Shown here piece after piece: positions 45,903-54,211 of a stretch of DNA of 64,000 nt. Within the stretch, counting starts at the first letter, position 1; every line of letters begins with the position of its first letter. The notes beneath the pieces were generated by a model. It saw only the letters and a list, made by a program, of their open reading frames with translations. It ran no database searches and was not told the DNA's origin. The stretch is from Chitinophaga polysaccharea (lineage in GTDB: Bacteria; Bacteroidota; Bacteroidia; Chitinophagales; Chitinophagaceae). The stretch covers positions 2,480,001 to 2,544,000 of the forward strand of contig NZ_CABFVU010000001.1 in NCBI RefSeq assembly GCF_902150045.1, read 5' to 3'. The position numbers and the translations under genes were made by a program.

Positions 45903-47318
45903 CTAGTTATTATCTCTTTTTTTCAACAACACCACATTTTCGATGTGATGGGTGTGCGGGAACATGTCTACCGGTTGTACCTTTTCCACTGTATAGAGTG
46001 AATCCAGCAAAGCCAGGTCCCTGGCTTGTGTAGCGGGGTTACAGCTAACATATACAATTTTAGGGGCACCGATTTCCAGCAATTTATTTACCAGTTTTTC
46101 GTGCATGCCTGCCCGTGGGGGATCTGTGATGATCACATCCGGCTGGCCATGCTGTGCAAAAAACTCATCATTACAAATATCCACTACATCGCCTGCAAAA
46201 AAGGTGGCATTGTTCACATTATTGCGGGCGGCGTTTTCCTTTGCATCGTCTATCGCTTCTTTGATCAGTTCAATACCTACCACTTTGCGGGCGTTGCGCG
46301 ACACGAAGATGCCGATGCTGCCGGTACCGCAATATAGGTCATATACGATTTCCGACCCGGTTAACCCGGCAAAATCCCGCGTTACTTTATATAATACTTC
46401 TCCCTGGTAGGTATTGGTCTGAAAAAAGGATTTCGGACCTATCTTGAAAACAAATTCTTCCAGTTTCTCTTCAGCATATCCCTTACCAAAATATATTTTC
46501 GGTTCCAGGTCGAAGATGCTGTCGTTTCCTTTCGGGTTAATGGTATACAGCACTGTGGTGATAGCCGGAACCGTTTTCAGCAGATGATCCAGCAACGCAA
46601 TCCTGTTGGGCTTGTCTTCATGACGGATCACCAGGTTTACCATGATCTCACCGGTAGTACATAAACGGACTACCAGGTTACGCAGCCATCCCTGCTGGGC
46701 ACGGATATCGTAAAAAGTGAAGTCGTGGGAAACCGCGTATTCACGGATGGTATTGCGGATCAGGTTTACCGGTTCCTGCATCAGGTAGCAGGTATCTATA
46801 TTCAGCACTTTATCGAACAGTTTGGGTACATGGAAGCCCAGTGCGGGTCTTACAGGTATTTCACCATCGTTGGCCCTGATCTCTTCGTTGGTAAGATATG
46901 CTTTGTTGCTGAAGGTAAATTCCAGTTTATTGCGGTAATATTCGGTATGGGCGCTGCCAAGGATAGGATCCATTGGCGGTAGCGCCAGTTTCCCGATGCG
47001 TTGCAGGTGATCTGCCACCTGTTGTTGTTTATACTCCAGTTGAAGCGCATAAGGCAGCATCTGCCATTTACATCCGCCACAGGTGCCAAAATGCTGGCAA
47101 AAAGGAGTTACTCTTTTATCTGAATAGCTGTGAAAGTGCACTACTTTCCCTTCCGCCCAGTCTTTCTTGTTTTTACCAAGACGAACATCTACCACATCGC
47201 CGGGAACTACCCCGCCTTCAATAAATACAACTTTCCCGTCGTGACGGGCCAGGGCTTTACCTTCTGCTGCATAAGCAGTAACCGGTACATTTTCTAAAAC
47301 AACATTTTTTTTCCTCAC
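45903..47318 (-). CDS. rlmD: 23S rRNA (uracil-5-)-methyltransferase RlmD
   Basis: A 471-residue protein starting with GTG at 47318 (VRKKNVVLENV). The N-terminal TRAM-like domain (EGKALARHDGKVVFIEGGVPG-like) is followed by the Cys cluster CQHFGTCGGCKWQ typical of RlmD, which binds an iron-sulfur cluster, and a methyltransferase core with VYDLYCGTGSIG, IITDPPRAGMHEK and the catalytic Cys in YVSCNPATQARDL. Modifies U1939. The longer in-frame extension to 47375 adds no family sequence. A -7 element lies only five bases before the start. Confidence 0.93.
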   Translation of the reverse strand: MRKKNVVLENVPVTAYAAEGKALARHDGKVVFIEGGVVPGDVVDVRLGKNKKDWAEGKVVHFHSYSDKRVTPFCQHFGTCGGCKWQMLPYALQLEYKQQQVADHLQRIGKLALPPMDPILGSAHTEYYRNKLEFTFSNKAYLTNEEIRANDGEIPVRPALGFHVPKLFDKVLNIDTCYLMQEPVNLIRNTIREYAVSHDFTFYDIRAQQGWLRNLVVRLCTTGEIMVNLVIRHEDKPNRIALLDHLLKTVPAITTVLYTINPKGNDSIFDLEPKIYFGKGYAEEKLEEFVFKIGPKSFFQTNTYQGEVLYKVTRDFAGLTGSEIVYDLYCGTGSIGIFVSRNARKVVGIELIKEAIDDAKENAARNNVNNATFFAGDVVDICNDEFFAQHGQPDVIITDPPRAGMHEKLVNKLLEIGAPKIVYVSCNPATQARDLALLDSLYTVEKVQPVDMFPHTHHIENVVLLKKRDNN

Positions 47319-47323
47319 GGCTG

Positions 47324-47331
47324 CAAAGGTA
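47324..47331 (-). promoter_or_regulatory. -7 element of rlmD (TACCTTTG) abutting the start codon
   Basis: A perfect TAnnTTTG match on the minus strand whose downstream edge lies five bases before the GTG at 47318. Transcription from it would give an almost leaderless message. Confidence 0.5.
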
Positions 47332-47354
47332 ATTGAAATGCTGAATCCTGCCTC

Positions 47355-47372
47355 GTAATTCATATGAATTAC
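47355..47372. promoter_or_regulatory. 18-bp perfect palindrome in the rlmD/TlpA divergent promoter region
   Basis: GTAATTCATATGAATTAC equals its own reverse complement. It is flanked by GCTGAAT and ATTCAGC arms a few bases out (47340-47346 and 47374-47380). It lies upstream of the rlmD -7 element and upstream of the TlpA-like start at 47439, the usual place for a dimeric regulator's operator. Confidence 0.55.
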
Positions 47373-47438
47373 CATTCAGCACACCGCTTTCCTTTTTTAT
47401 TTTTTTCCGCTTACATTTACATATTGTTTCCAAACATT

Positions 47439-48845
47439 ATGCGTAGATTATTTGCACTACTGATCGTGGCCCTGATGGGGGCATTTAGCCTGCAGGCGCA
47501 GGGGTACCAGATTTCAGTAAAGCTGAAAAACTTCACCGGCGGGAAATTTTTCCTGGCGCATTACATGGGCAGGTCCACCTACCTGGCCGACTCTGCAGAT
47601 GTAAGCCCGGCAGGAGAGGTGGTGCTGAAAGGCAGGGAGAAGCTGTTACCTGGTATTTATCTGCTGGTATTGCCCGGTAAACAGCAGTATATAGAAACCC
47701 TGATAGATAAACAACAGGTTTTCAGTGTAGCTATCGACACCAGCGATCTAGTTAATAAAACGGTGTATAAAGGCAGCCCTGACAATGAAGGATTCCTGGC
47801 CTACAACAAATTCCTGTTCAAACAGGAAACATTGAGCCGGAGTATCCAGCAGCAGCTGCAAACAGCCCGTACGGCGGCAGATTCCGCAAAAGTGCAACCA
47901 CTGCAGCAGGAACTGGGAAAAAAGATCCAGGAATTCAGAACAGGCTTTATTGCGGAGCATCCCGGTAATATCCTCAGTACCATTTTCCTGGCCATGAAGG
48001 AGCCTGTAGTACCGCCGCAGCCGGCAGGAGCGGATTCCCTGTTTGCTTATCACTATTTTAAAAGTCATTACTGGGATGAGGTGGACCTGGAAAGCGACCG
48101 TCTGGTGAGAACGCCTATCCTGGAAGGCAAGCTGAAAAAGTATTTCACGCAACTGGTCCCCGTGCACCCGGATTCTATTATTGTTGACTGCGATGCCATG
48201 ATTGCCCGCACCCGCAAAAGCAAAGAGGTTTTTAAGTTTGTGCTTTGGTGGCTTACCTATAACTATGAAAGCTCGCCCTACATGGGAATGGACGCGGTTT
48301 TTGTACATCTTGTGGAGAAATATTATGTACCGGGAGAAGCTCACTGGCTGAACGACGAGCAGCTCAATAAAATTGTGGACAGGGCATACACTATGGCGCC
48401 CAACCTGATTGGACGTCAGGCCGCCCCGCTACAGTTTAAAGATACCGCAGCCCGGCCGCTTTCCCTTTATAAAACGCCCGCCAGGTTTACCGTGCTTGTT
48501 TTCTGGGACCCTACCTGCGGACATTGCAAAACAGAGATCCCGCGCCTCGACTCCGCCTGGAACGCCAGCTGGAAGAGTAGGGGCGTAGCTATGATTGGAG
48601 TTAAAACAGAGGGCACCAGGGAGGAATGGCTGCAGTTTATTAAGGAACATCATCTCAAAGGCTGGATACATGGCTCAGATCCGGAGGCCGAAACAAACTA
48701 CCGTCGGCTTTATGATGTTTACAGCACACCGATGGTTTATTTGCTGGACGAAAAGAAAAAGATAGTTGCAAAAAGATTGGGTGTAGAGCAATTGCAGGAG
48801 TTTTTGGACAGGGTTGCCCCAAAAGATTCAGCGGCCAGGATGTAG
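47439..48845 (+). CDS. TlpA-like thioredoxin-domain secreted protein
   Basis: A 468-residue protein with a signal peptide (MRRLFALLIVALMGAFSLQA). The N-terminal half resembles DUF4369/DUF5106 domains (about residues 25-330); the last 140 residues are a thioredoxin fold with FWDPTCGHCKTEIPRLD, the active CxxC being CGHC. Such TlpA-like proteins act in periplasmic thiol exchange. I chose the ATG at 47439; an in-frame ATG at 47364 sits within the palindrome. A downstream gene set of barrel proteins follows after 126 bases. Confidence 0.85.
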   Translation: MRRLFALLIVALMGAFSLQAQGYQISVKLKNFTGGKFFLAHYMGRSTYLADSADVSPAGEVVLKGREKLLPGIYLLVLPGKQQYIETLIDKQQVFSVAIDTSDLVNKTVYKGSPDNEGFLAYNKFLFKQETLSRSIQQQLQTARTAADSAKVQPLQQELGKKIQEFRTGFIAEHPGNILSTIFLAMKEPVVPPQPAGADSLFAYHYFKSHYWDEVDLESDRLVRTPILEGKLKKYFTQLVPVHPDSIIVDCDAMIARTRKSKEVFKFVLWWLTYNYESSPYMGMDAVFVHLVEKYYVPGEAHWLNDEQLNKIVDRAYTMAPNLIGRQAAPLQFKDTAARPLSLYKTPARFTVLVFWDPTCGHCKTEIPRLDSAWNASWKSRGVAMIGVKTEGTREEWLQFIKEHHLKGWIHGSDPEAETNYRRLYDVYSTPMVYLLDEKKKIVAKRLGVEQLQEFLDRVAPKDSAARM

Positions 48846-48910
48846 AAATAGGAGTGTAGAATGTAGAATATGTGCCTCGATTAATATTGATAATCAGTCA
48901 GTTAATTAGG

Positions 48911-48939
48911 TTTAACATTCCTTTGGCATAGTCTTTGGC
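48911..48939 (+). promoter_or_regulatory. Possible promoter of the barrel cluster (TTTAACATTCC plus GG-N10-GG motif)
   Basis: TTTAACATTCC (48911-48921) is followed by TGG at 48924-48926 and GG at 48937-48938 with ten bases between, similar to a sigma-54 -24/-12 pattern except that GC of the -12 element reads GG. The same pair (TTTAACATTCC, then GG-N10-GG) occurs at 11478-11515. It lies 33 bases before the first barrel gene. Confidence 0.35.
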
Positions 48940-48971
48940 TTTAGGGTTAGCAAACTATAAAACCAAACATT

Positions 48972-49673
48972 ATGAAGAAGATCTTATTATCATTCACAGC
49001 GTTAACCTTTTCTATTGCGGCTATGTCTCAGGCAAGAGTTGGGATTAAGGCCGGCTGGAATCTCTCCAACATCACCTATGATAACTCCGGAAATACAAAA
49101 GACAGTCGTTCATTATCCGGTTTTAATGTGGGTGCCATTGCAGATTTACCCTTAGTTCCCAGAATTTTGTCTTTCCAGCCCGGGGTGTTTTATACAACCA
49201 AAGGTACCAAACTGGAAACCGGGGATAAGAACAATTCTACCGTGAACCCTTACGCCAAGTACACCATAAACCCGTCTTACATTGAGATTCCGCTGAACTT
49301 CGTGGCTAAGTTGCCAATAGGACAAAGCTCCAGTCTCTTTGCCGGTGCGGGTCCTTACTTTGCATTTGGCGTAGCTGGTAAGCAGAAGTACGAAACCACT
49401 ATTGCCGGTGTACATGCCAGTGGTTCAGAAAGCATCAAGTGGGATGATGATACCCCGTTTAACAATGATCCGAACACAGCGTATAACAAAATGAAACGTT
49501 TCGACTGGGGTGGTAACGTGCAGATTGGTGCGGAGCTCAGTAACTTCCTGATTTCTGCGCAATATGGGATAGGTTTTGCCAAGGTGAACTCTGGTGAAGA
49601 CAATAGTACAGACGATAAGAGTAAAAACCGTGTGTTCAGTGTATCAGTCGGTTATTTATTCGGAGGAAAATAA
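48972..49673 (+). CDS. Outer-membrane beta-barrel protein 1
   Basis: A 233-residue protein with a signal peptide (to SQAR) and an eight-stranded barrel pattern: alternating aromatic/polar strands, with VGIKAGWNLSNITYDN at the start and a C-terminal FSVSVGYLFGGK ending close to the usual terminal aromatic strand. It belongs to the porin-family/OMP_b-brl group. It is the first of four tandem paralogues. Function unknown; small barrels of this type are adhesins or structural proteins. Confidence 0.8.
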   Translation: MKKILLSFTALTFSIAAMSQARVGIKAGWNLSNITYDNSGNTKDSRSLSGFNVGAIADLPLVPRILSFQPGVFYTTKGTKLETGDKNNSTVNPYAKYTINPSYIEIPLNFVAKLPIGQSSSLFAGAGPYFAFGVAGKQKYETTIAGVHASGSESIKWDDDTPFNNDPNTAYNKMKRFDWGGNVQIGAELSNFLISAQYGIGFAKVNSGEDNSTDDKSKNRVFSVSVGYLFGGK

Positions 49674-49768
49674 CTGTGAATGTGAAACAAACAATTACAG
49701 GATTAAATTGTAATAACTGCAAGCAAGCAAAAAACAGGTTTATTCATTAGTTGGCAATCAAAAAAATC

Positions 49769-49805
49769 AGGAAAGCGATACCGGACCTGTGGGTATCGCT
49801 TTCCT
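49769..49805. terminator. 14-bp perfect hairpin between barrel genes 1 and 2
   Basis: AGGAAAGCGATACC (49769-49782) pairs exactly with GGTATCGCTTTCCT (49792-49805). The T-run is on the minus-strand side, not after the hairpin on the plus strand, so its role as a terminator for barrel 1 is uncertain; it could be a processing or leader element. Confidence 0.5.
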
Positions 49806-49828
49806 CAATCATTCAAATTACATCACAC

Positions 49829-50449
49829 ATGAAAAAGGTATTATTATCTGCAGCCGCATTACTGGTAGCAAGTCTTTCTTTTGGCCAGGCTAAATGGGGT
49901 ATTGTTGCAGGACCTCAGTTTTCGAGCATTACTGCCAAAAATGCTGTTTTAAACAGTGGGAAGGAAACCAGCTCTCTCCTCACGGGTATCAGGGCTGGGG
50001 TTACAGTGGATATCCCGCTGGCGGATGAATTTTATATCGGAACAGGATTACTTTATTCGGGCAAAGGAGGCAAAGACAAGGATACAGATGTGAAAACCAC
50101 ATTGTCGTACCTGGAATTGCCGGTTCATTTTATGTTTAAACCTGAAGTGGGTACAGGCAAACTGGTGTTATCTGCAGGTCCTTACCTGGCTTATGGTTTA
50201 GGAGGAAAAATTAAAGACACCGGTTTGGGTGATTTAGATGTATATGATGATGAAGCCACTGTACTGAAACAAAAGAGGTTTGATGCCGGATTAGGAATCA
50301 ATGTAGGTTACGAAATGCCGATGGGACTGTATTTTGGCCTTAATACCGGCCTTGGCCTGGTAAATACTGCTGATAATACAGACAATGACCGTAGCTTTAA
50401 AAATACCTCATTCGGAGTGTCGATAGGCTATAAATTTGGCGGCAGATAA
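49829..50449 (+). CDS. Outer-membrane beta-barrel protein 2
   Basis: A 206-residue barrel protein of the same family; start at the ATG at 49829, giving a normal signal peptide (MKKVLLSAAALLVASLSFGQ). An in-frame start at 49751 would run through the hairpin. Strand pattern as in its neighbours, including YLELPVHFMFKP and a terminal strand SFGVSIGYKFGGR. A good terminator follows. Confidence 0.8.
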   Translation: MKKVLLSAAALLVASLSFGQAKWGIVAGPQFSSITAKNAVLNSGKETSSLLTGIRAGVTVDIPLADEFYIGTGLLYSGKGGKDKDTDVKTTLSYLELPVHFMFKPEVGTGKLVLSAGPYLAYGLGGKIKDTGLGDLDVYDDEATVLKQKRFDAGLGINVGYEMPMGLYFGLNTGLGLVNTADNTDNDRSFKNTSFGVSIGYKFGGR

Positions 50450-50475
50450 CCCGGGCTTCAAGTGAACTTTTTATT

Positions 50476-50506
50476 AACCATCCGGAATTCCCGGGTGGTT
50501 TTTTAT
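50476..50506 (+). terminator. Rho-independent terminator after barrel gene 2
   Basis: ACCATCCGG pairs with CCGGGTGGT (one wobble) around a five-base AATTC loop, then TTTTTT. Confidence 0.85.
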
Positions 50507-50623
50507 TTTTATGAAAACCTTTGCTTATTTTCGTTCTTAAGTAACCGACTGAGCATTAGACCTTTTCCCCAAAGTAAGTAATGTCGATTTGATATTAATA
50601 ATCCTTTTAGTACCGAACCACTA

Positions 50624-51313
50624 ATGAAAATTTTTACACTCCTTTTTGTAACATTTTTTTTTGTTACAATAACTTCACATGCACAGGTTAGTTTAGGTAT
50701 TCGCGGCGGCTATATCAACACCGGGCTGGAGTCGTCCGGGAATGGTTTTGCGCCGGCTACCAAACGTATAAACAGCTGGAGGGTAGGTTTATATACAAAT
50801 ATACCCTTGTTTAAAAACGGCTACCTGCAACCCGGCGTCAGCTATATAGAAAAAGGTGCGGGACTGAATTATGCTGTTTCCCATCCCCTTAACCTGTTTG
50901 CTTCGGGTACCACAAAATTGAAATTAAAGTACCTGGAATTGCCGGTTCATCTGGTATACAAAGTACCGGTAGGCTTTGGAAAGCTGCTGGTTGGCGCCGG
51001 CCCGTATGCTGCTTATTGTGTACGTGGCGATTACAGTGTATCCGCTTATACCACTGAAACAAAACTGGTGCAATCCGGCTCCAAGCAGGTGGACTTTAAA
51101 GCTTCCCCCAATATTTTTGGTACAAACATAGATCTGCAACGCTGGGATGCAGGGCTGAATTTTATAGCAGGAGTGGAATTGAACTGTTGTCTTACTTTGA
51201 GTGGGCAGTATGGATATGGCATGGTAGATATAGACAGGGCACAGGATAATGATTATAAAAACAGGTATTGGGGCATCAGCCTCGGTTTTTTCTTTGACAG
51301 GGAGGACTGGTAA
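50624..51313 (+). CDS. Outer-membrane beta-barrel protein 3
   Basis: A 229-residue paralogue with signal peptide (to SHAQ). Strand segments include VSLGIRGGYINTGLE, YLELPVHLVYKVPVG and the final WGISLGFFFDREDW. The 174-base gap after barrel 2 with a terminator shows that it has its own promoter. The C-terminal last residue is Trp rather than the common Phe. Confidence 0.78.
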   Translation: MKIFTLLFVTFFFVTITSHAQVSLGIRGGYINTGLESSGNGFAPATKRINSWRVGLYTNIPLFKNGYLQPGVSYIEKGAGLNYAVSHPLNLFASGTTKLKLKYLELPVHLVYKVPVGFGKLLVGAGPYAAYCVRGDYSVSAYTTETKLVQSGSKQVDFKASPNIFGTNIDLQRWDAGLNFIAGVELNCCLTLSGQYGYGMVDIDRAQDNDYKNRYWGISLGFFFDREDW

Positions 51314-51358
51314 AGGGAACGGTTTTTGTCAACAGGATTGGTTTTATTAAAAAAAAGC

Positions 51359-52024
51359 ATGAGAAAAAATATTCTGATTGTTGTAACCCTGCTGTCTGTT
51401 CAAATAGCAACAGCACAAATAAGATTTGGATTGAAGGCCGGCTTTAGCGGCGCCACTGTGAAACTGACAGACCCTGTTGATGTTCCGGACCGGAACGAAT
51501 TTATGCTGCCTGCATTCCACGCAGGTGTTTTAGCAGACATTCCCCTGGCCAAATGGTTTGCAGTACAACCCGCATTGTTTTACAGCGTTGCCGGGTACAG
51601 AACCCGTCCGCAGGCGGAAACGGGTAACTGGTACTATATAACCAAGTTCAGGTACAACTACCTGGAACTGCCTGTTAATTTCCTGTTTAAGAAAACACTG
51701 GGTCCGGGTAAGATAGTAGCGGGGTTTGGTCCGGCGCTGGCTTATGGTATTGGCGGAAAGGCTACTTATATCGACAATGGTACTAAAGAAAAAACGGAAA
51801 GGATAAAGTTCGACGGTGAAGCGGTTACCGGGGATACAAAGGAGCTTCATGCCAACCCTGTGGATGTTTCTGCCAACTTCCTGGTTGGCTATGAGTTTAC
51901 GCCAGGGTTTCTGCTTACCGCGGGTTACTCCTTAGGTTTCATAAATGTAACCACGCGCGATAATTCAGAAGCACTGAACCGCAGCTTCCGTATTTCTTTC
52001 GGGTATTTGTTTCCCAGGAATTAA
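51359..52024 (+). CDS. Outer-membrane beta-barrel protein 4
   Basis: A 221-residue paralogue; start at the ATG at 51359 (MRKNILIVVTLLSVQIATAQ signal peptide). It lies 45 bases after barrel 3, probably cotranscribed. Strands include YLELPVNFLFKK and the terminal RISFGYLFPRN. The YLELPV motif is shared with barrels 2 and 3, while barrel 1 has YIEIPL. Confidence 0.78.
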   Translation: MRKNILIVVTLLSVQIATAQIRFGLKAGFSGATVKLTDPVDVPDRNEFMLPAFHAGVLADIPLAKWFAVQPALFYSVAGYRTRPQAETGNWYYITKFRYNYLELPVNFLFKKTLGPGKIVAGFGPALAYGIGGKATYIDNGTKEKTERIKFDGEAVTGDTKELHANPVDVSANFLVGYEFTPGFLLTAGYSLGFINVTTRDNSEALNRSFRISFGYLFPRN

Positions 52025-52048
52025 TCTCATTCCAACCGGACTTTCCAG

Positions 52049-52076
52049 AAGACTGCCTCCTATGGCAGTCTTTTTT
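52049..52076 (+). terminator. Rho-independent terminator after barrel gene 4
   Basis: AGACTGCC (52050-52057) pairs with GGCAGTCT (52064-52071) around a six-base loop, then TTTTT. Strong stem with a clean T-run. Confidence 0.88.
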
Positions 52077-52118
52077 ATTTTTTTTAAAAGATCATAGGGG
52101 TCATTTCTGTTTGCCGCG

Positions 52119-52233
52119 TCTTATTAGCGAAAGATGCCATCGGAAGATGGCCTCGATCATTGGACAGTTATAATTAAAAGTGTGACAGTTATAGGGATAT
52201 GCCACTACGTATCTACGTGATGGCATTTTTTTT
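52119..52233 (+). ncRNA. Candidate small RNA between two terminators
   Basis: After the barrel-4 terminator, TCTGTTTG (7 of 8 to TAnnTTTG) near 52110 is followed by a GCCATC/GATGGC hairpin with a GGAA loop, then a second terminator (52197-52233: ATGCCA...TGGCAT stem and eight T). No open frame fits. A transcript of about 115 bases is inferred; there is no direct evidence for expression. Confidence 0.35.
52197..52233 (+). terminator. Second rho-independent terminator, plus strand
   Basis: ATGCCA (52199-52204) pairs with TGGCAT (52220-52225) around an inner ACGT/ACGT pair, and is followed by eight T. It stands 120 bases beyond the barrel-4 terminator, so it probably ends a different transcript. 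Confidence 0.75.
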
Positions 52234-52245
52234 ATATGAAAGACA

Positions 52246-52277
52246 GCAAAAAAGGGAAAGACTTTTGTCCTTCCCTT
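52246..52277 (-). terminator. Rho-independent terminator of metF
   Basis: On the minus strand AAGGGAA pairs with TTCCCTT, with A/T extensions, and ends in TTTT. It lies about 27 bases after the metF stop. Confidence 0.65.
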
Positions 52278-52303
52278 CTGCTTTTATAAGGAGCTAGGAT
52301 AAA

Positions 52304-53257
52304 CTACATAATTGCTTCTACAGCCTGGCGCACTACTTTAGGTTTACCCAGGGTATAATAATGGAGCACCGGCACGCCGAAAGCTTTCAGTTCTTTTGAC
52401 TGTGCAATGAGCCATTCTGTGCCCACCAGCTCCACATCCTTGTCTGTTTTGCATTTCATGATCTCTGTGGACAAATCCGTAGGAAGGTCTACATGAAAAA
52501 TACGCGGCAGCATGGTCATTTGCTTCCTGGAGGTTATTGGCTTCAATCCCGGGATAATGGGCACTGTGATCCCCATTTCACGGCACTTGTTTACAAAGTC
52601 AAAGAACTTCTGGTTGTCGAAGAACATCTGTGTAACAATATAATCGGCCCCGTTCTCCACCTTGCGTTTCAGGTGTGCGAGGTCCGTTTGCATATTGGGT
52701 GCTTCAAAGTGTTTTTCCGGGTAGCCGGCTACGCCGATACAAAAATTGGTTTTTACACCGCTTTGCAGATCGTCTTCCAGGTAAACACCGTTATTCATAT
52801 GGGCCACCTGGTCCAGCAATTCAATGGCATAGCTGTGCCCGTGCGGATCAGGTTCAAAGAAAGTTTCATTTTTAGGGGCGTCTCCACGTAAAACCAGTAC
52901 ATTATCTATCCCCAGGAAATTAAGGTCTATCAGCGCATTTTCTGTTTCTTCCCGGCTAAAACCGCCGCAAATGAGGTGTGGAACCGCATCTACGTTGTAA
53001 TGGTTCATAATGGCGGCGCAAATGCCTACTGTACCGGGGCGTTTGCGGATTTCCACCTTTTCAAAGGATCCGTCTGCCTTTTTCTTGAACATATGTTCAC
53101 TGCGATGGTAGGTCACATTAATGAACGCAGGCTTGAATTCCATCAGCGGATCCAGGTGATCATAGATAGACTCAATACTCTTTCCTTTAAGCGGAGGGAG
53201 GATTTCAAAAGAAATCAGGGTGTCTTTGGCCTTGGCAATATGTTCAGTTACTTTCAT
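52304..53257 (-). CDS. metF: Methylenetetrahydrofolate reductase
   Basis: A 317-residue flavoprotein that reduces 5,10-methylene-THF to 5-methyl-THF for methionine synthesis. Family signatures are FEILPPLKG near the N-terminus, the FAD-binding NVTYHRSEH, the DNVLVLRGDAPKN segment and ADYIVTQMFFD (residues about 195-205). The TIM barrel is complete. It stands alone, divergent from lptB, with a 170-base shared upstream region. Confidence 0.93.
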   Translation of the reverse strand: MKVTEHIAKAKDTLISFEILPPLKGKSIESIYDHLDPLMEFKPAFINVTYHRSEHMFKKKADGSFEKVEIRKRPGTVGICAAIMNHYNVDAVPHLICGGFSREETENALIDLNFLGIDNVLVLRGDAPKNETFFEPDPHGHSYAIELLDQVAHMNNGVYLEDDLQSGVKTNFCIGVAGYPEKHFEAPNMQTDLAHLKRKVENGADYIVTQMFFDNQKFFDFVNKCREMGITVPIIPGLKPITSRKQMTMLPRIFHVDLPTDLSTEIMKCKTDKDVELVGTEWLIAQSKELKAFGVPVLHYYTLGKPKVVRQAVEAIM

Positions 53258-53405
53258 AAAGTTATAAGCTTTGCGGACGGCGGCTGGATTATAGAGCCAG
53301 CCTTCCTGCTAAAATTACGCCGGCAAAAATAAGATATCCCCTTATCATTATCAGATCATTTTTAATCTTAGGATAACTATAACTAGGCTAACTGGATGAA
53401 TTGTT

Positions 53406-53413
53406 TATTTTTG
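53406..53413 (+). promoter_or_regulatory. -7 element of lptB (TATTTTTG)
   Basis: A perfect TAnnTTTG match 15 bases before the start codon at 53428. A second match (TAAGTTTG, 53415-53422) ends five bases before the ATG but leaves no room for a leader. Confidence 0.5.
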
Positions 53414-53427
53414 CTAAGTTTGATCAT

Positions 53428-54189
53428 ATGGCATTAAGAATACATACAGACCAGCTGGTAAAGCGTTACGGCAACAGAACGGTGGTAAACCATGTATCTG
53501 TGGAAGTGTCCCAGGGGGAGATTGTAGGGCTGCTGGGCCCTAACGGAGCGGGTAAAACCACCTCCTTCTACATGGTAGTAGGCCTTATTAAGCCCGATGA
53601 AGGCAATGTGTACCTGGATGGCCAGAACATTACCAAGCTGCCGATGTACAAACGGGCGCAGATGGGTATTGGCTATTTGCCCCAGGAGGCGTCCGTATTC
53701 CGGAAACTGAGCGTGGAAGACAATATTGCTGCTGTACTGGAAATGACAAAATTGAAGAAGGCAGAGCAGAAAGACAAACTGGAAAGCCTTCTGTCGGAGT
53801 TCCGGCTTACCCATGTACGTAAAAGCCCCGGGGATGTATTGAGCGGAGGGGAACGCCGCCGTACAGAAATTGCCAGGGCACTTGCCGTAGATCCTAAATT
53901 TATCTTGCTGGATGAGCCTTTTGCCGGTATAGACCCTATTGCCGTAGAAGATATCCAGGGGATCGTAGCCAAACTGAAATACAAAAATATAGGCATCCTG
54001 ATCACAGACCATAACGTACAGGAAACATTGTCCATTACTGACCGGGCTTATTTATTGTTTGAAGGTAAAATCCTGAAATCAGGATCAGCCGAAGAGCTGG
54101 CTGCCGATGAACAGGTAAGAAAAGTGTATCTTGGCCAGAATTTTATTCTTCGCCGTAAAGATTACCTGGACGAAGCAGCTAAACAATAA
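53428..54189 (+). CDS. lptB: LPS export ABC ATPase LptB
   Basis: A 253-residue ABC ATPase. Walker A is GPNGAGKTT (about residues 38-46), signature LSGGERRR, Walker [11 protein letters not shown] and the H-loop TDHNV. The PLFAGID-type D-loop and the basic C-terminal tail identify LptB, which powers lipopolysaccharide transfer through the LptFG complex to the outer membrane. No lptFGC gene is in the window. Start at the ATG at 53428. It is the first gene of an lptB, GH3-auxin-type and fabG run. Confidence 0.9.
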   Translation: MALRIHTDQLVKRYGNRTVVNHVSVEVSQGEIVGLLGPNGAGKTTSFYMVVGLIKPDEGNVYLDGQNITKLPMYKRAQMGIGYLPQEASVFRKLSVEDNIAAVLEMTKLKKAEQKDKLESLLSEFRLTHVRKSPGDVLSGGERRRTEIARALAVDPKFILLDEPFAGIDPIAVEDIQGIVAKLKYKNIGILITDHNVQETLSITDRAYLLFEGKILKSGSAEELAADEQVRKVYLGQNFILRRKDYLDEAAKQ

Positions 54190-54211
54190 AAATAATTCTA
54201 CAGCATCCTAT

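Noticed and set aside
48911..48939. Genuine sigma-54 promoter
   Set aside because: The -12 GC reads GG, so it cannot be called a canonical sigma-54 site; kept only as a variant motif.
53415..53422. Second TAnnTTTG element before lptB
   Set aside because: It ends five bases before the ATG and leaves no room for a leader; the upstream element is preferred.
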